A model generated the notes under the pieces. It saw only the letters and a program-made list of their open reading frames with translations. It was not told the origin of the DNA and did no database searches. The translations under genes were made by a program, and so were the position numbers. From Bacillus sp. FSL K6-3431 (lineage in GTDB: Bacteria > Bacillota > Bacilli > Bacillales > Bacillaceae_C), in the NCBI RefSeq assembly GCF_038002605.1, contig NZ_JBBOCT010000001.1:2232001-2296000 (forward strand): a DNA stretch of 64,000 bases. Reading direction: 5' to 3'. Numbering within the stretch: position 1 is the stretch's first letter; the number at the start of each line of letters is the position of its first letter. Below are positions 16,235 through 24,508 of this stretch, one piece after another.

Positions 16235-16242
16235 CCTTTTTG

Positions 16243-17391
16243 CTATTCTTTATCAAGCAACGGTATTTTTATCGTAATAACAGTACCGGAACCTGGATTA
16301 GAGTCAATAGTTATTTCTCCCTCTAAAATCACAACTCGTTCTTTCATACCTAAAAGGCCAAATGAATCATTTTTCCTATCCGTAAGATCAAAACCTATAC
16401 CATTATCTTTAATAATCAAAAAAACACTATCTTCTCGTATTTCAATTTTAACTTGTATTTGTTCTGCTTGTGCATGTTTAAGTGCATTTTGGACAGCTTC
16501 CTGGATAAGTCGAAAGAGCGCCACTTCATATTTTGAAGAAAGTCTTTTATCTTTTCCAAGATGAACAAACCGAATAACAATATTCTTATTATAATCTTCG
16601 GTCGATGCTAGGTATTTTTTGAGGGTCGGGATCAATCCTAGATCATCAAGTGCCATAGGTCGTAAATCATAAATGATTCTACGTACATCATACAATGCCG
16701 ATCGGATCATTTCCTTTAGGCTTCTAATTTCTAGAAGTGATTGCTCCGGTCCTTGTTCCTTATGTACTCTTTCTGCCAAATCTGATCGAATCAACACGTT
16801 GGCTAATAGTTGTGCAGGCCCATCATGGATTTCTCGAGATAAGCGCCGTCTTTCTTCTTCCTGCGCTTCAATGATCCTTAGACCAAAGTCCTGTTTCATT
16901 TTGGCATCTTCCAACACTTCGCCAATTTCTTTAATATCACTCACTAAATAATTAGCAACAATGGTAACCTGTGATACTAGTGTTTCTGCACGCACAATTG
17001 TTTCTTGCAACGCCACCAGCTGTCTTTCCAACTCATCACGTCGTAATCTCAATTGTTTTTCAGATTGTTGACTAACTAACAATCTAGCATGTAACGCATG
17101 TGCATTTTCATATACCTCACGGACCTGAGATTCTGTAAAGTTGTTAAAATTCTTACTCACTTGCGATAAACGCTTCCGTGCCAACCTCGTCTTAATTTCT
17201 AAACTATCACCCTCATCAATATGCTTATTCACTTGTTCCTTAATTACCTTTAATTCAGCAACTAATGATTGATGGTCTGCGCGGCATTGCTCACCAATTC
17301 GAAAGATCTCATCTTTACTTTGATCGACAGTTGTGATCATTGTATCCACTATATAATCTAATGTTTTTACGTCGATTTTTCTTAAAGGCAT
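16243..17391 (-). CDS. degS: Sensor histidine kinase DegS (cytoplasmic)
   Basis: Soluble kinase-phosphatase for DegU. 382 residues: N-terminal coiled-coil sensor (about 1-180, LEIKTRLARKRLSQVSKNF, EKQLRLRRDELERQLVAL), HisKA_3 domain with phosphoacceptor H189 in RRLSREIHDGPAQLLAN, and a HATPase_c domain with IQEAVQNALKHA (N box), DNGIGFD (G1) and GSGTVITIKIPL. No membrane segment, as in B. subtilis. AGGAGG-like AGGAAAAG precedes ATG 17391. Upstream, where yvyE would normally be, a prophage relic starts about 240 bp away. Confidence 0.97.
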   Translation of the reverse strand: MPLRKIDVKTLDYIVDTMITTVDQSKDEIFRIGEQCRADHQSLVAELKVIKEQVNKHIDEGDSLEIKTRLARKRLSQVSKNFNNFTESQVREVYENAHALHARLLVSQQSEKQLRLRRDELERQLVALQETIVRAETLVSQVTIVANYLVSDIKEIGEVLEDAKMKQDFGLRIIEAQEEERRRLSREIHDGPAQLLANVLIRSDLAERVHKEQGPEQSLLEIRSLKEMIRSALYDVRRIIYDLRPMALDDLGLIPTLKKYLASTEDYNKNIVIRFVHLGKDKRLSSKYEVALFRLIQEAVQNALKHAQAEQIQVKIEIREDSVFLIIKDNGIGFDLTDRKNDSFGLLGMKERVVILEGEITIDSNPGSGTVITIKIPLLDKE

Positions 17392-17630
17392 CTTTTCCTC
17401 CTAGGATACCCTATTTTTGGATTCATTTTATTTTATAATATAATGAAAAGTATATACGATATTTAATTATATCTTCAACCAATCGCATCCTTTTATACTA
17501 AATAAACTTATAAGTTATATCCGCACTAACTTTATACCCATAAACACGAATGTAAATCCTCATTTTTAAACAATTAATCTTAAAGGATGAGATTTTCACA
17601 GTATAGAGTCCATTTTGATTCTGTATAGTA

Positions 17631-17657
17631 ATTATATCATGTATAGTAATGAGTGTT
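17631..17657 (+). other. Candidate attL of the prophage relic
   Basis: The 15-bp core ATTATATCATGTATA (17631-17645) is repeated exactly, in the same direction, at 46230-46244. On the island side it is followed by TAATGAGTGTT (17647-17657), whose complement AACACTCATTA precedes the right-hand core. Joining the inner sides recreates a site with 11-bp inverted arms, extendable to 16 bp, as expected of an attP used by a tyrosine integrase. It lies in the degS-yvyE intergenic region. Confidence 0.7.
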
Positions 17658-17817
17658 GATAAACATTGAGCTTTCGTATTGTTTTGTATATTGTTGTTCA
17701 TTACCGGCAAATTGGCATACGATCGAATGGAACGTTTGTGCACTTAATTAGCTGTATGGTTTATTATATATCTAGATTTGAAAATAAAAAAGTCTAGTCT
17801 CAAAAACGAGATATGAT

Positions 17818-17857
17818 TGAAATCAAATAGTAATAATAGATATACTATTTGATTTCA
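17818..17857. terminator. Perfect 15-bp hairpin near the island edge
   Basis: Arms TGAAATCAAATAGTA (17818-17832) and TACTATTTGATTTCA (17843-17857) are exact complements around a 10-nt loop. There is no strong T-run; it may be a terminator or an operator of the lost phage region. Confidence 0.55.
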
Positions 17858-17916
17858 TTTCAAAGGTATTTATTTTGTACCCGTTAGAAATACCTAGTGT
17901 ACAATTAACATTAAAA

Positions 17917-17942
17917 TCCCCGCTCTTTTTGAACGGGGGGGT
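17917..17942 (-). terminator. Terminator downstream of the YolD gene
   Basis: On the minus strand CCCCGTTC-AAAAA-GAGCGGGG is followed by ATTTTAATG. It lies about 110 nt after the yolD-like stop, in a 660-bp stretch (17392-18050) that otherwise holds the att core, one perfect hairpin and no convincing gene. Confidence 0.75.
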
Positions 17943-18050
17943 TTCTAATTCACATTAACAATTATATTAACGCAAATTTTAACACGATCAATCTCTCCTA
18001 TATCAAGATCAATCATTTTTATCCTAGCGTTCATCCTTCTTGAAGGGGTT

Positions 18051-18389
18051 TTAATCCGTTATAAAGTCTAAATTACTTATGCTTTGGTATTTGATCTTGT
18101 GTAAATCATTTGTCCTGTCCCTGATCCACAATAATTTATTTATTTCATCAACCCTTTCGAGCATGCCTTCTACCTCTTCAAAAAAGCCATCAAACCAGAG
18201 TTTAAATTTTAAAGGTAAATGAAATTCTAGTGCAGTGTGAATCTTCTCATCGATCTCCTCTAGCTGATATTCATCAAGTGAAAGCATACTCATTTTATAG
18301 TAGTCGTTATTCATTTCTTTTAACATGGCTACATGCTCAGGCAGCATCAAGCCTTGCCATTTTTTGTTTCCGCGATCTTTAATCATCAT
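18051..18389 (-). CDS. YolD-like protein
   Basis: 112 residues beginning MMIKDRGNKKWQGLMLPEHV, the hallmark of the YolD family (IRDRG-KKW--MMLPEH). In Bacillus and its phages yolD homologues sit in SOS-controlled cassettes with a Y-family DNA polymerase (UvrX/YqjW). No polymerase gene is left here, so the cassette is truncated or the partner was lost. The start overlaps the stop of a small upstream frame (GCATGATG), and a LexA box lies 230 nt upstream. Confidence 0.88.
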   Translation of the reverse strand: MMIKDRGNKKWQGLMLPEHVAMLKEMNNDYYKMSMLSLDEYQLEEIDEKIHTALEFHLPLKFKLWFDGFFEEVEGMLERVDEINKLLWIRDRTNDLHKIKYQSISNLDFITD

Positions 18390-18601
18390 GCACCCTTCTT
18401 TTGTCGTAGAGGTCCGACTGAAAGGGTGTTATCCAACTTAAACGTGCGGAATTTCTTCCTGTAGTAGCAATATGCTTTAAAAGATACTTCATTAACATCG
18501 AGTACATTGATGATCCTTTGTGAAATAATTCCTTCATTATTAATATAAATCATTTCAACTTGTTATTTATTAGCTGCAGCACCATTAAGCAATCCTTCCA
18601 T
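18386..18601 (-). pseudogene. Small YolD-partner gene with an in-frame stop
   Basis: The frame starting MEGLLNGAAANK at ATG 18601 meets TAA at 18565-18563, then continues open as QVEMIYINNEGIISQRIINV...AYCYYRKKFRTFKLDNTLSV and ends on a TGA overlapping the yolD ATG. The second part resembles the small WYL-like proteins encoded ahead of yolD in SOS cassettes (from memory). With the TAA it is probably a dead gene, unless translation restarts at an internal ATG. Coupling to yolD is kept. Confidence 0.55.
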
Positions 18602-18613
18602 GTCAAAACTTCC

Positions 18614-18634
18614 CGAACGTTCGTTTGTATTATA
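18614..18634 (-). promoter_or_regulatory. LexA (SOS) box with adjoining -10
   Basis: CGAACGTTCGTTTG (18614-18627) is one mismatch from the Bacillus LexA operator CGAAC-N4-GTTCG. Read towards the YolD cassette, TATAAT (18634-18629) lies immediately upstream of it, so LexA binding would cover the transcription start. It is placed correctly for SOS control of the small gene and yolD. Confidence 0.8.
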
Positions 18635-18698
18635 TATATAGCATAAGGTAACGTGTGTTTTATCACAACTGGGGAATTATTCAAATAAACAAACAAAA

Positions 18699-18720
18699 AA
18701 AGCCCTTCTCGAAGGGTTTA
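18699..18720 (-). terminator. Terminator of the decayed gene upstream
   Basis: AAGCCCTTC/GAAGGGTTT hairpin followed on the minus strand by GCTTTTTTTGTTTG. It faces the damaged gene at 18730-19345. Confidence 0.75.
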
Positions 18721-18729
18721 AAATGAATA

Positions 18730-19345
18730 CAAAATATAAATATGTGTTAGGCCTACTTACTGCAAATGTGTTACTCAACTCCCCATTAATTGATCCGTTG
18801 TCCAGTTCAATAGAGAATTTTTGCTGACCTATGTTATTTATTTTTATATAAAAACTATATTTAATAAACTTTTCATCTATCTTAGTGACTAATGGATTTA
18901 TTAATATATACTCATATTTCCCAGCATAGTTTTTTCCAAATTGACGTTAAGAGGATACAAATATTTCCCATTTAGTATCCGTCTTCAGCTTAATGTCAGG
19001 TACTGCTGTAATTGGGACTGAAGAGGTAACGAACAAAAAAAGCGTCCCTATTAACTATCACTTTACTCTCGGAGAATATCGACATTTGTATTGTGTTTAT
19101 GCCATTTCCTTTAAGCATTGTTAATGCTTTAACTTTACTTTTAGCTTTTTCCTCGGTGCTATTATCAAATTTTAGAATCAAATCGCTATCTTCAGTTATA
19201 ATAATGCGTGTCTTTGAATAAAAACTATACTGTGTTTCTGTAGTTGTCATAGCATCATTCTGAAATGTAGTATCAAAATAATTACCTAGGTTTACAAGAT
19301 CAGTACCATACGCTTCCAATACTTCTATACCGTTTCTATTTTCAA
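18730..19345 (-). pseudogene. Decayed unrecognised gene, probably phage
   Basis: One frame (18996-19319) encodes MEAYGTDLVNLGNYFDTTFQ...TQYSFYSKTRIIITEDSDLIL and is preceded in frame by FENRNGIEVL. Near 19015 the homology-like reading shifts to another frame, TSSVPITAVPDIKLKTDTKW, then meets TAA and continues KNYAGKYEYILINPLVTKID. I do not recognise the family; the beta-rich style would fit a phage baseplate or secreted protein. Frameshift plus stop indicate decay. Confidence 0.45.
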
Positions 19346-19371
19346 AAACTGGATTTAAGAAGTCCCACTGA

Positions 19372-19555
19372 TCCTTCCATCAGTACCAATTGTAGCAACT
19401 TTCTCACTCATGGCTCTTCTGACTTCTTCTAATTTCAATTTATGCCCCTCACTCACCACATCCGCATAAGGTCTGTCTAGTATCTCATACGTCAAACCAC
19501 CAAACGCACTAAGACGCTGTTTTACTTTACTGGCTGCAGCTCATTTTGTACGTTC
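19372..19555 (-). pseudogene. Gene fragment, possibly phage structural
   Basis: An open stretch reads ASKVKQRLSAFGGLTYEILD, RPYADVVSEGHKLKLEEVRR, AMSEKVATIGTDGRISGTS then stop, with no start codon or ribosome site. It adjoins the decayed gene at 18.7-19.3 kb and may be its upstream part or a different relic. Confidence 0.4.
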
Positions 19556-19620
19556 TCCAAGTTCTAGAGGCTGCCGCTAATCATTTAGTCCGGTCAACAC
19601 GCCAGGCTATTTTTATAGAA

Positions 19621-19781
19621 TAAAAAAACCTCCTCAGTTACGAGGAGGTTACTGCAAATATGAACTAGAAGGTTACATCTATTGTTGCTCATGCTATTTT
19701 TCTTATACCCAGGCTTTGCTTATGAGATAATAATGTGTAAAAATATCTTTGTTCAACTAACGTGGCAGGTTAGTTCAACAA
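19621..19781 (+). repeat. Cassette-boundary repeat, long form right half
   Basis: Starts with the hairpin CCTCCTC-AGTTAC-GAGGAGG (T-run on the minus strand), then a conserved stretch with GATAATAATGTGTAAAAATA, and ends in the right arm: TTGTTCAACTAAC (19749-19761), loop GTGGCAG, GTTAGTTCAACAA (19769-19781), 12 of 13 positions paired. The same module recurs at 26.9-27.1, 28.6-29.05 and 34.3-34.4 kb. It marks the left edge of the single-gene array. Confidence 0.8.
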
Positions 19782-19811
19782 GGTATTCCAATCTTTGAGA
19801 TATTTTTAGGA

Positions 19812-19845
19812 AAAGCCCAAAAGGAATATACTCCTTTTGGGCTTT
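19812..19845 (-). terminator. Terminator of the GNAT gene at 19905
   Basis: Perfect arms AAAGCCCAAAAGGA and TCCTTTTGGGCTTT around a 6-nt loop, followed on the minus strand by TCC and T-rich sequence. It lies 60 nt after the stop. Confidence 0.85.
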
Positions 19846-19904
19846 GAAGGTAGTTTATCTAATATGGTTAAATAGGCTATCAAATTTCGTCACTAATTTA
19901 GTCT

Positions 19905-20438
19905 TCACTTTTCACCAACTGCTAATACCCAGTCATTACATCGTATGAAACTACCAATGGGATATTCAAAATCACATTCACCAATAAGCGAGAAACCGAG
20001 CTTGCGACAAATTACATTAGAAGCGGGGTTGGTGATTTTTGGGAAAGCGTGAACAAAACTATGCTTCTTTTCAGAATTAATATTAGCAATGGCTGTGGCT
20101 GTTGCATTTGTCGCTATCCCTTTACCTTGAAATGCAGCTAAAACACTCCAACCTATCTCATAAACAGGTTCTCCTTGCCAAATCGTATCCCAATAGCCGA
20201 CACTACCAACGGTTTCAAGATTTGGAAGCAAGAGAATCTTGAACATACGTCCAGTTCCCTTTTCCGAGATCTCACAATACCGTTTATGACGAGCCAGGAC
20301 TTTTTCCTCTGTCTCTGGACCTCCAAAGTGTACTGTCATCTCAGGAGCATTTAGAAGATGAAGTAAATTAAGATCGCCTTCACTCCAAGGTTCAATCCTT
20401 ATTTCTGGCATATTTCTTTGTTCCAAAATGTCACTCAC
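19905..20438 (-). CDS. GNAT N-acetyltransferase, RimJ/RimL type
   Basis: 177-residue acetyltransferase. Motif A of the GNAT fold is EIGWSVLAAFQGKGIATNAT (acetyl-CoA loop Q-GKG-A), followed by a RimL-like FPKITNPASNVICRKLGFSL. The substrate could be a ribosomal protein N-terminus or a small molecule or drug; nothing in the sequence decides. It is one of the few array genes on the minus strand and has its own terminator. The start at ATG 20438 lacks a strong ribosome site; ATG 20408 (MPEIRIEPWS) is an alternative. Confidence 0.85.
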   Translation of the reverse strand: MSDILEQRNMPEIRIEPWSEGDLNLLHLLNAPEMTVHFGGPETEEKVLARHKRYCEISEKGTGRMFKILLLPNLETVGSVGYWDTIWQGEPVYEIGWSVLAAFQGKGIATNATATAIANINSEKKHSFVHAFPKITNPASNVICRKLGFSLIGECDFEYPIGSFIRCNDWVLAVGEK

Positions 20439-20629
20439 CCCTTGTTTGTATTTCTGACTGTACTGCGGCGGAGAACAATTATCTAATAATTAAAAATAAT
20501 TATAAATTATATTTTATACATACATATATTTTGGGTCAATTTATTTTTGAACTCTAGATATCCATACTTAGAAGGAATTACGTATATGGGGAACATTAGC
20601 AATTAGAATTAAATATTTAAGGCGAGTTA

Positions 20630-20713
20630 CTTCACTAACGGGTGCGTTACTTTAAGATCCAGCTGGCTTATCGGCAGCTTTTTTTATTGAACTATAGTGG
20701 CAGGTTAGTGAAA
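20630..20713 (+). repeat. attC-like boundary repeat, short form, copy 1
   Basis: 84 bp. Outer arms TTCACTAAC (20631-20639) and GTTAGTGAA (20704-20712) are exact complements; other copies have TTCAACTAAC and GTTAGTTGAA, so both arms changed together here. Core bases GGGTGC follow the left arm and GGCAG precedes the right arm. Inner arms TTACTTTAAG and ATTGAACTA are weaker complements. In the centre AGCTG..CAGCT followed by TTTTTTT forms a terminator. Confidence 0.85.
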
Positions 20714-20730
20714 GAGCGCAGTTTAACTTG

Positions 20731-20760
20731 TGTTCAACAATCGGGACATATTGTTGAACA
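20731..20760 (+). repeat. Type B boundary hairpin, copy 1
   Basis: TGTTCAACAAT (20731-20741) and ATTGTTGAACA (20750-20760) pair perfectly over 11 bp around CGGGACAT. Related copies (CGGGC loop) occur at 27898-27926 and 29991-30019, with a worn copy at 27088-27118. It directly precedes a cassette gene. Confidence 0.8.
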
Positions 20761-20812
20761 CATCATGTTAAAATTAAATCAAGAAAAGGTAAAACAAGGA
20801 AGGAGAAAGTAT

Positions 20813-21214
20813 ATGGGTCATGAGTTGAGCAAAAAAGGGGTAATTATAGGCAATATTGTAACAATCGTCGTAGGTCTATGCTTATTTGGAATCACAATTT
20901 TTTTTAATTTTATTCCTTATATTACTAGTCCGTCTATTGCTATCCTAGGCATGTTTCTTATAGTTGGTGGCATTATTGGATTATTAATAGATATTAGGAC
21001 TACTGATAAACAAAAGAAACCTCCCCCGTGGTTGCCAAATTTGCTTTCTGTGTTGGGCATTTTTCTCATTATTTCTGGCACATTCTATGTTTTTTTGAAT
21101 TCATCACACAATCTTCCCTCCGTTCCTTATGTAATTGCCTCAACTAGCATGGGAAGTGTATTGTTGATATTTTCTTTTGGCAATGACATTTGGAGAAAGT
21201 ACAATTGGATTTGA
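20813..21214 (+). CDS. Small four-helix membrane protein
   Basis: About 133 residues beginning MGHELSKKGVIIGNIVTIVV. Four hydrophobic segments are visible (about 10-35, 42-62, 77-97, 107-123), with a basic loop TTDKQKKPPPW between the second and third. No family recognised. GGAGAAAG lies 5 nt before ATG 20813; longer in-frame starts lie in the upstream boundary repeats and are rejected. It is a single-gene unit between boundary repeats. Confidence 0.8.
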   Translation: MGHELSKKGVIIGNIVTIVVGLCLFGITIFFNFIPYITSPSIAILGMFLIVGGIIGLLIDIRTTDKQKKPPPWLPNLLSVLGIFLIISGTFYVFLNSSHNLPSVPYVIASTSMGSVLLIFSFGNDIWRKYNWI

Positions 21215-21383
21215 AAAATGATTAGGATAGGGAAGCAAATTAGAGGTAACGGAAGGCAACGAATGAAACAAGAGCGTGTGTAATTATTAAGCAAACTGGT
21301 GTGATAGTTAAGCAAGGTGATCACCAAAACGATTGTCTTTTTTTGAAATATATTTTTGAATATTATGGTAACGTTGGATAGAG

Positions 21384-21416
21384 TTATTTAACTAATGTGG
21401 CAGGATAGTTCAATAA
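21384..21416 (+). repeat. Boundary repeat, right arm only
   Basis: TTATTTAACTAAT (21384-21396) and ATAGTTCAATAA (21405-21416) around GTGGCAGG; imperfect pairing but the GTGGCAGG core is kept. It lies 41 nt before the next gene's start. No clear left half is present. Confidence 0.7.
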
Positions 21417-21457
21417 CTTGATAAAAGGAAAACAAAAGGAATTTAGGAGAGTAGCTA

Positions 21458-21961
21458 ATGAATATTCGTATCTTAAATGAGTCTGACGCACTGTTGTACC
21501 AAGAAATACGATTGAGTGCATTAAAAATCAACCCGGAGGCATTTGGTTCAACATATGAGAGAGAAGTGAAATTCTCACTAGAAACTGTTGTAGCGAGATT
21601 AAAACCAGCTAAAGACAAATTTGTTCTAGGTGCTTTTGATGACGGTGTTTCGTTAGTTGGAATCGTTACTTTTATGCGTGAAAGCAGTCTTAAAACCGGT
21701 CATAAAGGGAATATTTTCGGGATGTATGTAACACCAGAAGGTCGAGGGCAGGGTTTAGGGAAATCACTAATGTTCGAACTAATAAGGATGGTAAAAAATT
21801 ATGATGGTTTGGAACAAATAAACTTAACTGTTGTATCTGAAAATGACTCTGCAAAGAAGCTATACAACTCCGTAGGATTCGAGGTCTATGGCGTAGAAAG
21901 AAAGGCTCTTAAATTTAATGGGCGTTATTTTGACGAGGATTTAATGGTTCTGTATATCTAA
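21458..21961 (+). CDS. GNAT N-acetyltransferase
   Basis: 167 residues beginning MNIRILNESDALLYQEIRLS. GNAT motif A is GMYVTPEGRGQGLGKSLMFE, then LTVVSENDSAKKLYNSVGFE typical of this fold. Length and order are those of free-standing small-molecule or peptide acetyltransferases; the substrate is unknown. TTTAGGAGAG lies 6 nt before ATG 21458. Single-gene unit, plus strand, just after a boundary right arm. Confidence 0.9.
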   Translation: MNIRILNESDALLYQEIRLSALKINPEAFGSTYEREVKFSLETVVARLKPAKDKFVLGAFDDGVSLVGIVTFMRESSLKTGHKGNIFGMYVTPEGRGQGLGKSLMFELIRMVKNYDGLEQINLTVVSENDSAKKLYNSVGFEVYGVERKALKFNGRYFDEDLMVLYI

Positions 21962-22298
21962 TTATTGAGCTAAATGGTCCGGTTTGTGGAAGTATCTCCC
22001 TGCAACTCCCTTCTTCCCTCAAGTTAGTTCGTATTCTAATGGTAAAGAATAAAGGGTCGGGAGAAATTAGTGGAAATCCTATTCCGATGGTTTTTCAAAC
22101 ACCATTCAATCACAAATCAATAAAATTCAGGCTGGACCCAATAACATGAATGACTAACGGGTCCTTTTCTTCAGAAAGAAGATGTCACCTTTATTATTGA
22201 AGTATATGGCGGGATTGTTGAATATAATTTGTCGATGTATCGTATGAATTTATATTGAAAATATATTCATTCATTAAAAAATGAAAGGAATATGCTAT
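21962..22298 (+). other. Intergenic stretch with worn boundary repeats
   Basis: Contains TTGAGCTAAATGGTCCGG near 21965, a hairpin GGACCC/GGGTCC (22136-22164) followed by TTTTC and including GACTAACGGGTCC, and a worn type B hairpin around 22208-22226 (GCGGGATTGTTGAA). No gene is seen. Confidence 0.55.
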
Positions 22299-22913
22299 AT
22301 GAAATCCGAAGGTAATAAGTTTCTAATTGTAAAAGCCGATGAAGTTGATTTAGATGTAAGGACGCAAATGTCTGAAATTTTTGCGGAAGGCTTTACACAA
22401 TGGCTTGTCTTTTTTTCTAAAGATAAAAACGTTATCGCAAAGGCTTTTGCTCATATGTTTATTTTAGATCAATTTTTTGTAGCTATAGCAAATGGAGAAA
22501 TTGCTGGAGTTATTGCATGTACAGATGGAACAAAAAAATCGGTAAGATTAAATAAAAAAGAGTTGAGAAAGCACTTAGGTTTCTTCAAGGGAAGCATGGC
22601 AGGAATCTTTTTAAAAAAGGAATTTGAAGCTCCTTATGAAAACTTCCCTCCAAATACTGGATCAGTTGAGTTTGTTGGAACAGCTCCTGAATTCAGAGGA
22701 CAGGGCGTAGCATCTCAAATCATCCAGCATATTTTCCAAAATACAACGTACAACAATTACGTTATTGAAGAAGTTGCTGATACGAATACTCCGGCAATGA
22801 ATTTATATAAAAAAATGGGTTTTGAGGAGTATAAACGGAAGGCTGTTCCACAAAAGGTAGCGAAAAAAATTGGAATCAATAATTTTTTGGCTTTGAAATA
22901 TGTGAAAAAATAA
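22299..22913 (+). CDS. GNAT N-acetyltransferase, about 204 residues
   Basis: Begins MKSEGNKFLIVKADEVD. An N-terminal segment with QWLVFFSKDKNVIAKAFAHM precedes GNAT motif A at FVGTAPEFRGQGVASQIIQH and VADTNTPAMNLYKKMGFEEY. The longer N-terminal part is typical of the group of GNATs near 200 residues in Bacillus; substrate unknown. AAAGGAA stands 9 nt before ATG 22299; the ATG six codons earlier overlaps that site. Single-gene unit. Confidence 0.88.
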   Translation: MKSEGNKFLIVKADEVDLDVRTQMSEIFAEGFTQWLVFFSKDKNVIAKAFAHMFILDQFFVAIANGEIAGVIACTDGTKKSVRLNKKELRKHLGFFKGSMAGIFLKKEFEAPYENFPPNTGSVEFVGTAPEFRGQGVASQIIQHIFQNTTYNNYVIEEVADTNTPAMNLYKKMGFEEYKRKAVPQKVAKKIGINNFLALKYVKK

Positions 22914-22968
22914 GGCCTTATTATAAAAGTAACTCCATTTTAATCAATCTTTTTTATACACAGCCTTT

Positions 22969-22991
22969 TAACTGGGCAGCATTCCAGTTAT
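22969..22991 (+). repeat. Worn boundary hairpin
   Basis: TAACTGG (22970-22976) and CCAGTTA (22985-22991) pair around GCAGCATT. The GGGCAG core resembles the right-arm repeats, but the arms have diverged in a complementary way. Confidence 0.45.
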
Positions 22992-23049
22992 GAATGAAAG
23001 TAATGGTTCATTATTTCATATGGAAAATAAACTTTGTGAAAGAATGTAC

Positions 23050-23228
23050 TTAAACTATCTGGTGCTTTAGTTTAATAAGAAGAGATCGACAATTAAAAGC
23101 TAAAGCGACCCATCCACATATGGATAGGTCGCTTATATAATTATAAGCCCGGCCAACGCCTGGCATTTTTTATGCGATAATAATGTGTAAAAATATCTTT
23201 GTTCAACTAACGCGGCAGTTTAGTTGAA
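23050..23228 (+). repeat. attC-like boundary repeat, long form, complete
   Basis: 179 bp. Left hairpin TTAAACTA (23050-23057), core TCTGGTGCT, TAGTTTAA (23068-23075). Centre: perfect AAGCGACC/GGTCGCTT with TCCA/TGGA inside (23103-23134), then GCCCGG/CCTGGC. Right hairpin TTCAACTAA (23202-23210), core CGCGGCAGT, TTAGTTGAA (23220-23228). Both end hairpins are perfect. It is the best complete long copy. Confidence 0.85.
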
Positions 23229-23293
23229 GAATGATTTGCATCCGAAGTTAAAGAATAACTAATGAAATACATTTTACAAGGAGTAATTTTAAA

Positions 23294-23869
23294 GTGATTA
23301 ATGAGGAAGAAATCGTTTCGCTTATTAGAGAAGATAAATGGATGATGGAAATTTTAGAATCTGCCAAATCATTGAATTTGCCTGATTGGTGGATATGTGC
23401 TGGATTTATCCGATCAAAGGTCTGGGATGTGTTACACGATTTTAGCGAAAGAACAACTATTCCAGATATTGATGTGATCTATTTTGATTCAACAAATATT
23501 GACAAATTAGAAGAAAAGAAAATCGAAAAAAAACTAAAATCCCTTATACCCAATATCCCTTGGTCGGTAAAGAATGAAGCGAGAATGCATGTTAAAAGTA
23601 ATATGCCTCCTTATTCTTCGTCTGTTGATGCTATATCGAAGTTTCCAGAAACAGCAACAGCTTTAGGAGTAAAGTTAGATGAAAATGACAATGTAATATT
23701 AACAGCCCCTTGTGGAATTAGTGATGTAATTAATTTAGAGGTAAAACCAACACCTTATTTTAAAGAGACTAAAGAGCGAGTGGAAATTTACGAAGATCGC
23801 ATAACAAAAAAGAATTGGAAATCAACTTGGAATAAGATAAAAGTTAACCACATTAAAATCCATTATTAA
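23294..23869 (+). CDS. Nucleotidyltransferase family protein (DUF925-type)
   Basis: 191 residues starting (GTG) MINEEEIVSLIREDKWMMEI. Features shared with the COG3575 group: WWICAGFIRSKVWD, then PDIDVIYFD, KNEARMHV and an Ala/Thr segment before DVINLEVKPTPYFKET. The acidic pair in PDIDV could hold metal as in nucleotidyltransferases. Substrate unknown. AAGGAG lies 10 nt before GTG 23294. It follows the long boundary repeat by 65 nt. Confidence 0.82.
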   Translation: MINEEEIVSLIREDKWMMEILESAKSLNLPDWWICAGFIRSKVWDVLHDFSERTTIPDIDVIYFDSTNIDKLEEKKIEKKLKSLIPNIPWSVKNEARMHVKSNMPPYSSSVDAISKFPETATALGVKLDENDNVILTAPCGISDVINLEVKPTPYFKETKERVEIYEDRITKKNWKSTWNKIKVNHIKIHY

Positions 23870-23892
23870 GCTCACGGGCAGATACTTGAGTA
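23866..23892 (+). repeat. Worn boundary right arm overlapping a gene end
   Basis: AAGCTCACGGGCAG (23868-23881) then ATACTTGAG (23882-23890). It resembles the right end of the repeat at 24509-24596 (GGGCAGAATACTTGAAG). It begins inside the stop region of the nucleotidyltransferase-family gene. Confidence 0.5.
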
Positions 23893-23991
23893 GAAATATT
23901 GAAATACTTTTATGAAATGCCACTCAAAAAACGGAAATAGAACGTTATATGAAAGATCAGCAAACTCATAAAAATAAGGGGGAGGAATACG

Positions 23992-24447
23992 ATGCCAATT
24001 GAAAGAGTTACATCGCTCGAACAGTATGAGTTGGATTTACTCATAGACGATAGCTTATCTGAGGGATATAAATTTATAAAGAGATTAGTGGATGAATATG
24101 CAACGGGGAGTAACAGATTTGATAAAAGTGGTGAATCACTTTATGTTGCGAAAATAAATGATGAAGTTATTGGAATTGGAGGGCTAAATATTGATCCATA
24201 TCTTAGCCTTCCCAATGTAGGACGAGTGAGACATCTATATGTTTTACGTCAGAACAGAGGTACTGGTGTAGGTAAGAAACTTTTAAACACAATAATTGAT
24301 GAAGCAAGGAAGCATTTTCGGACACTAAGGTTATCATCTACTGATAACCTAGTTGCCGAAAATTTGTATATAAAATGTGGCTTCTCTAAAGTGGAAGGAA
24401 TTCATAAAGCTAGTCACATATTGGAAATATCAAAAGCTGATAATTAG
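23992..24447 (+). CDS. GNAT N-acetyltransferase
   Basis: 151 residues beginning MPIERVTSLEQYELDLLID. GNAT motif A is RHLYVLRQNRGTGVGKKLLN, followed by LRLSSTDNLVAENLYIKCGF. Compact single-domain enzyme of unknown substrate. GGGGGAGG stands 6 nt before ATG 23992. Single-gene unit bounded by the worn repeat at 23866 and the short repeat at 24509. Confidence 0.9.
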   Translation: MPIERVTSLEQYELDLLIDDSLSEGYKFIKRLVDEYATGSNRFDKSGESLYVAKINDEVIGIGGLNIDPYLSLPNVGRVRHLYVLRQNRGTGVGKKLLNTIIDEARKHFRTLRLSSTDNLVAENLYIKCGFSKVEGIHKASHILEISKADN

Positions 24448-24508
24448 GGATTGGTGTTAAACAAAAAGGTGCTATTGTGGAATAAGGGGCTGCTGCAACT
24501 GTTTTCAT

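Noticed and set aside
17498..17743. 81-residue frame near the left att core
   Set aside because: AT-rich, no ribosome site, overlaps the att core; likely chance.
20642..20812. Long N-terminus for the membrane protein at 20813
   Set aside because: The extra frame runs through two boundary repeats and lacks a ribosome site; GGAGAAAG is correctly placed before ATG 20813.
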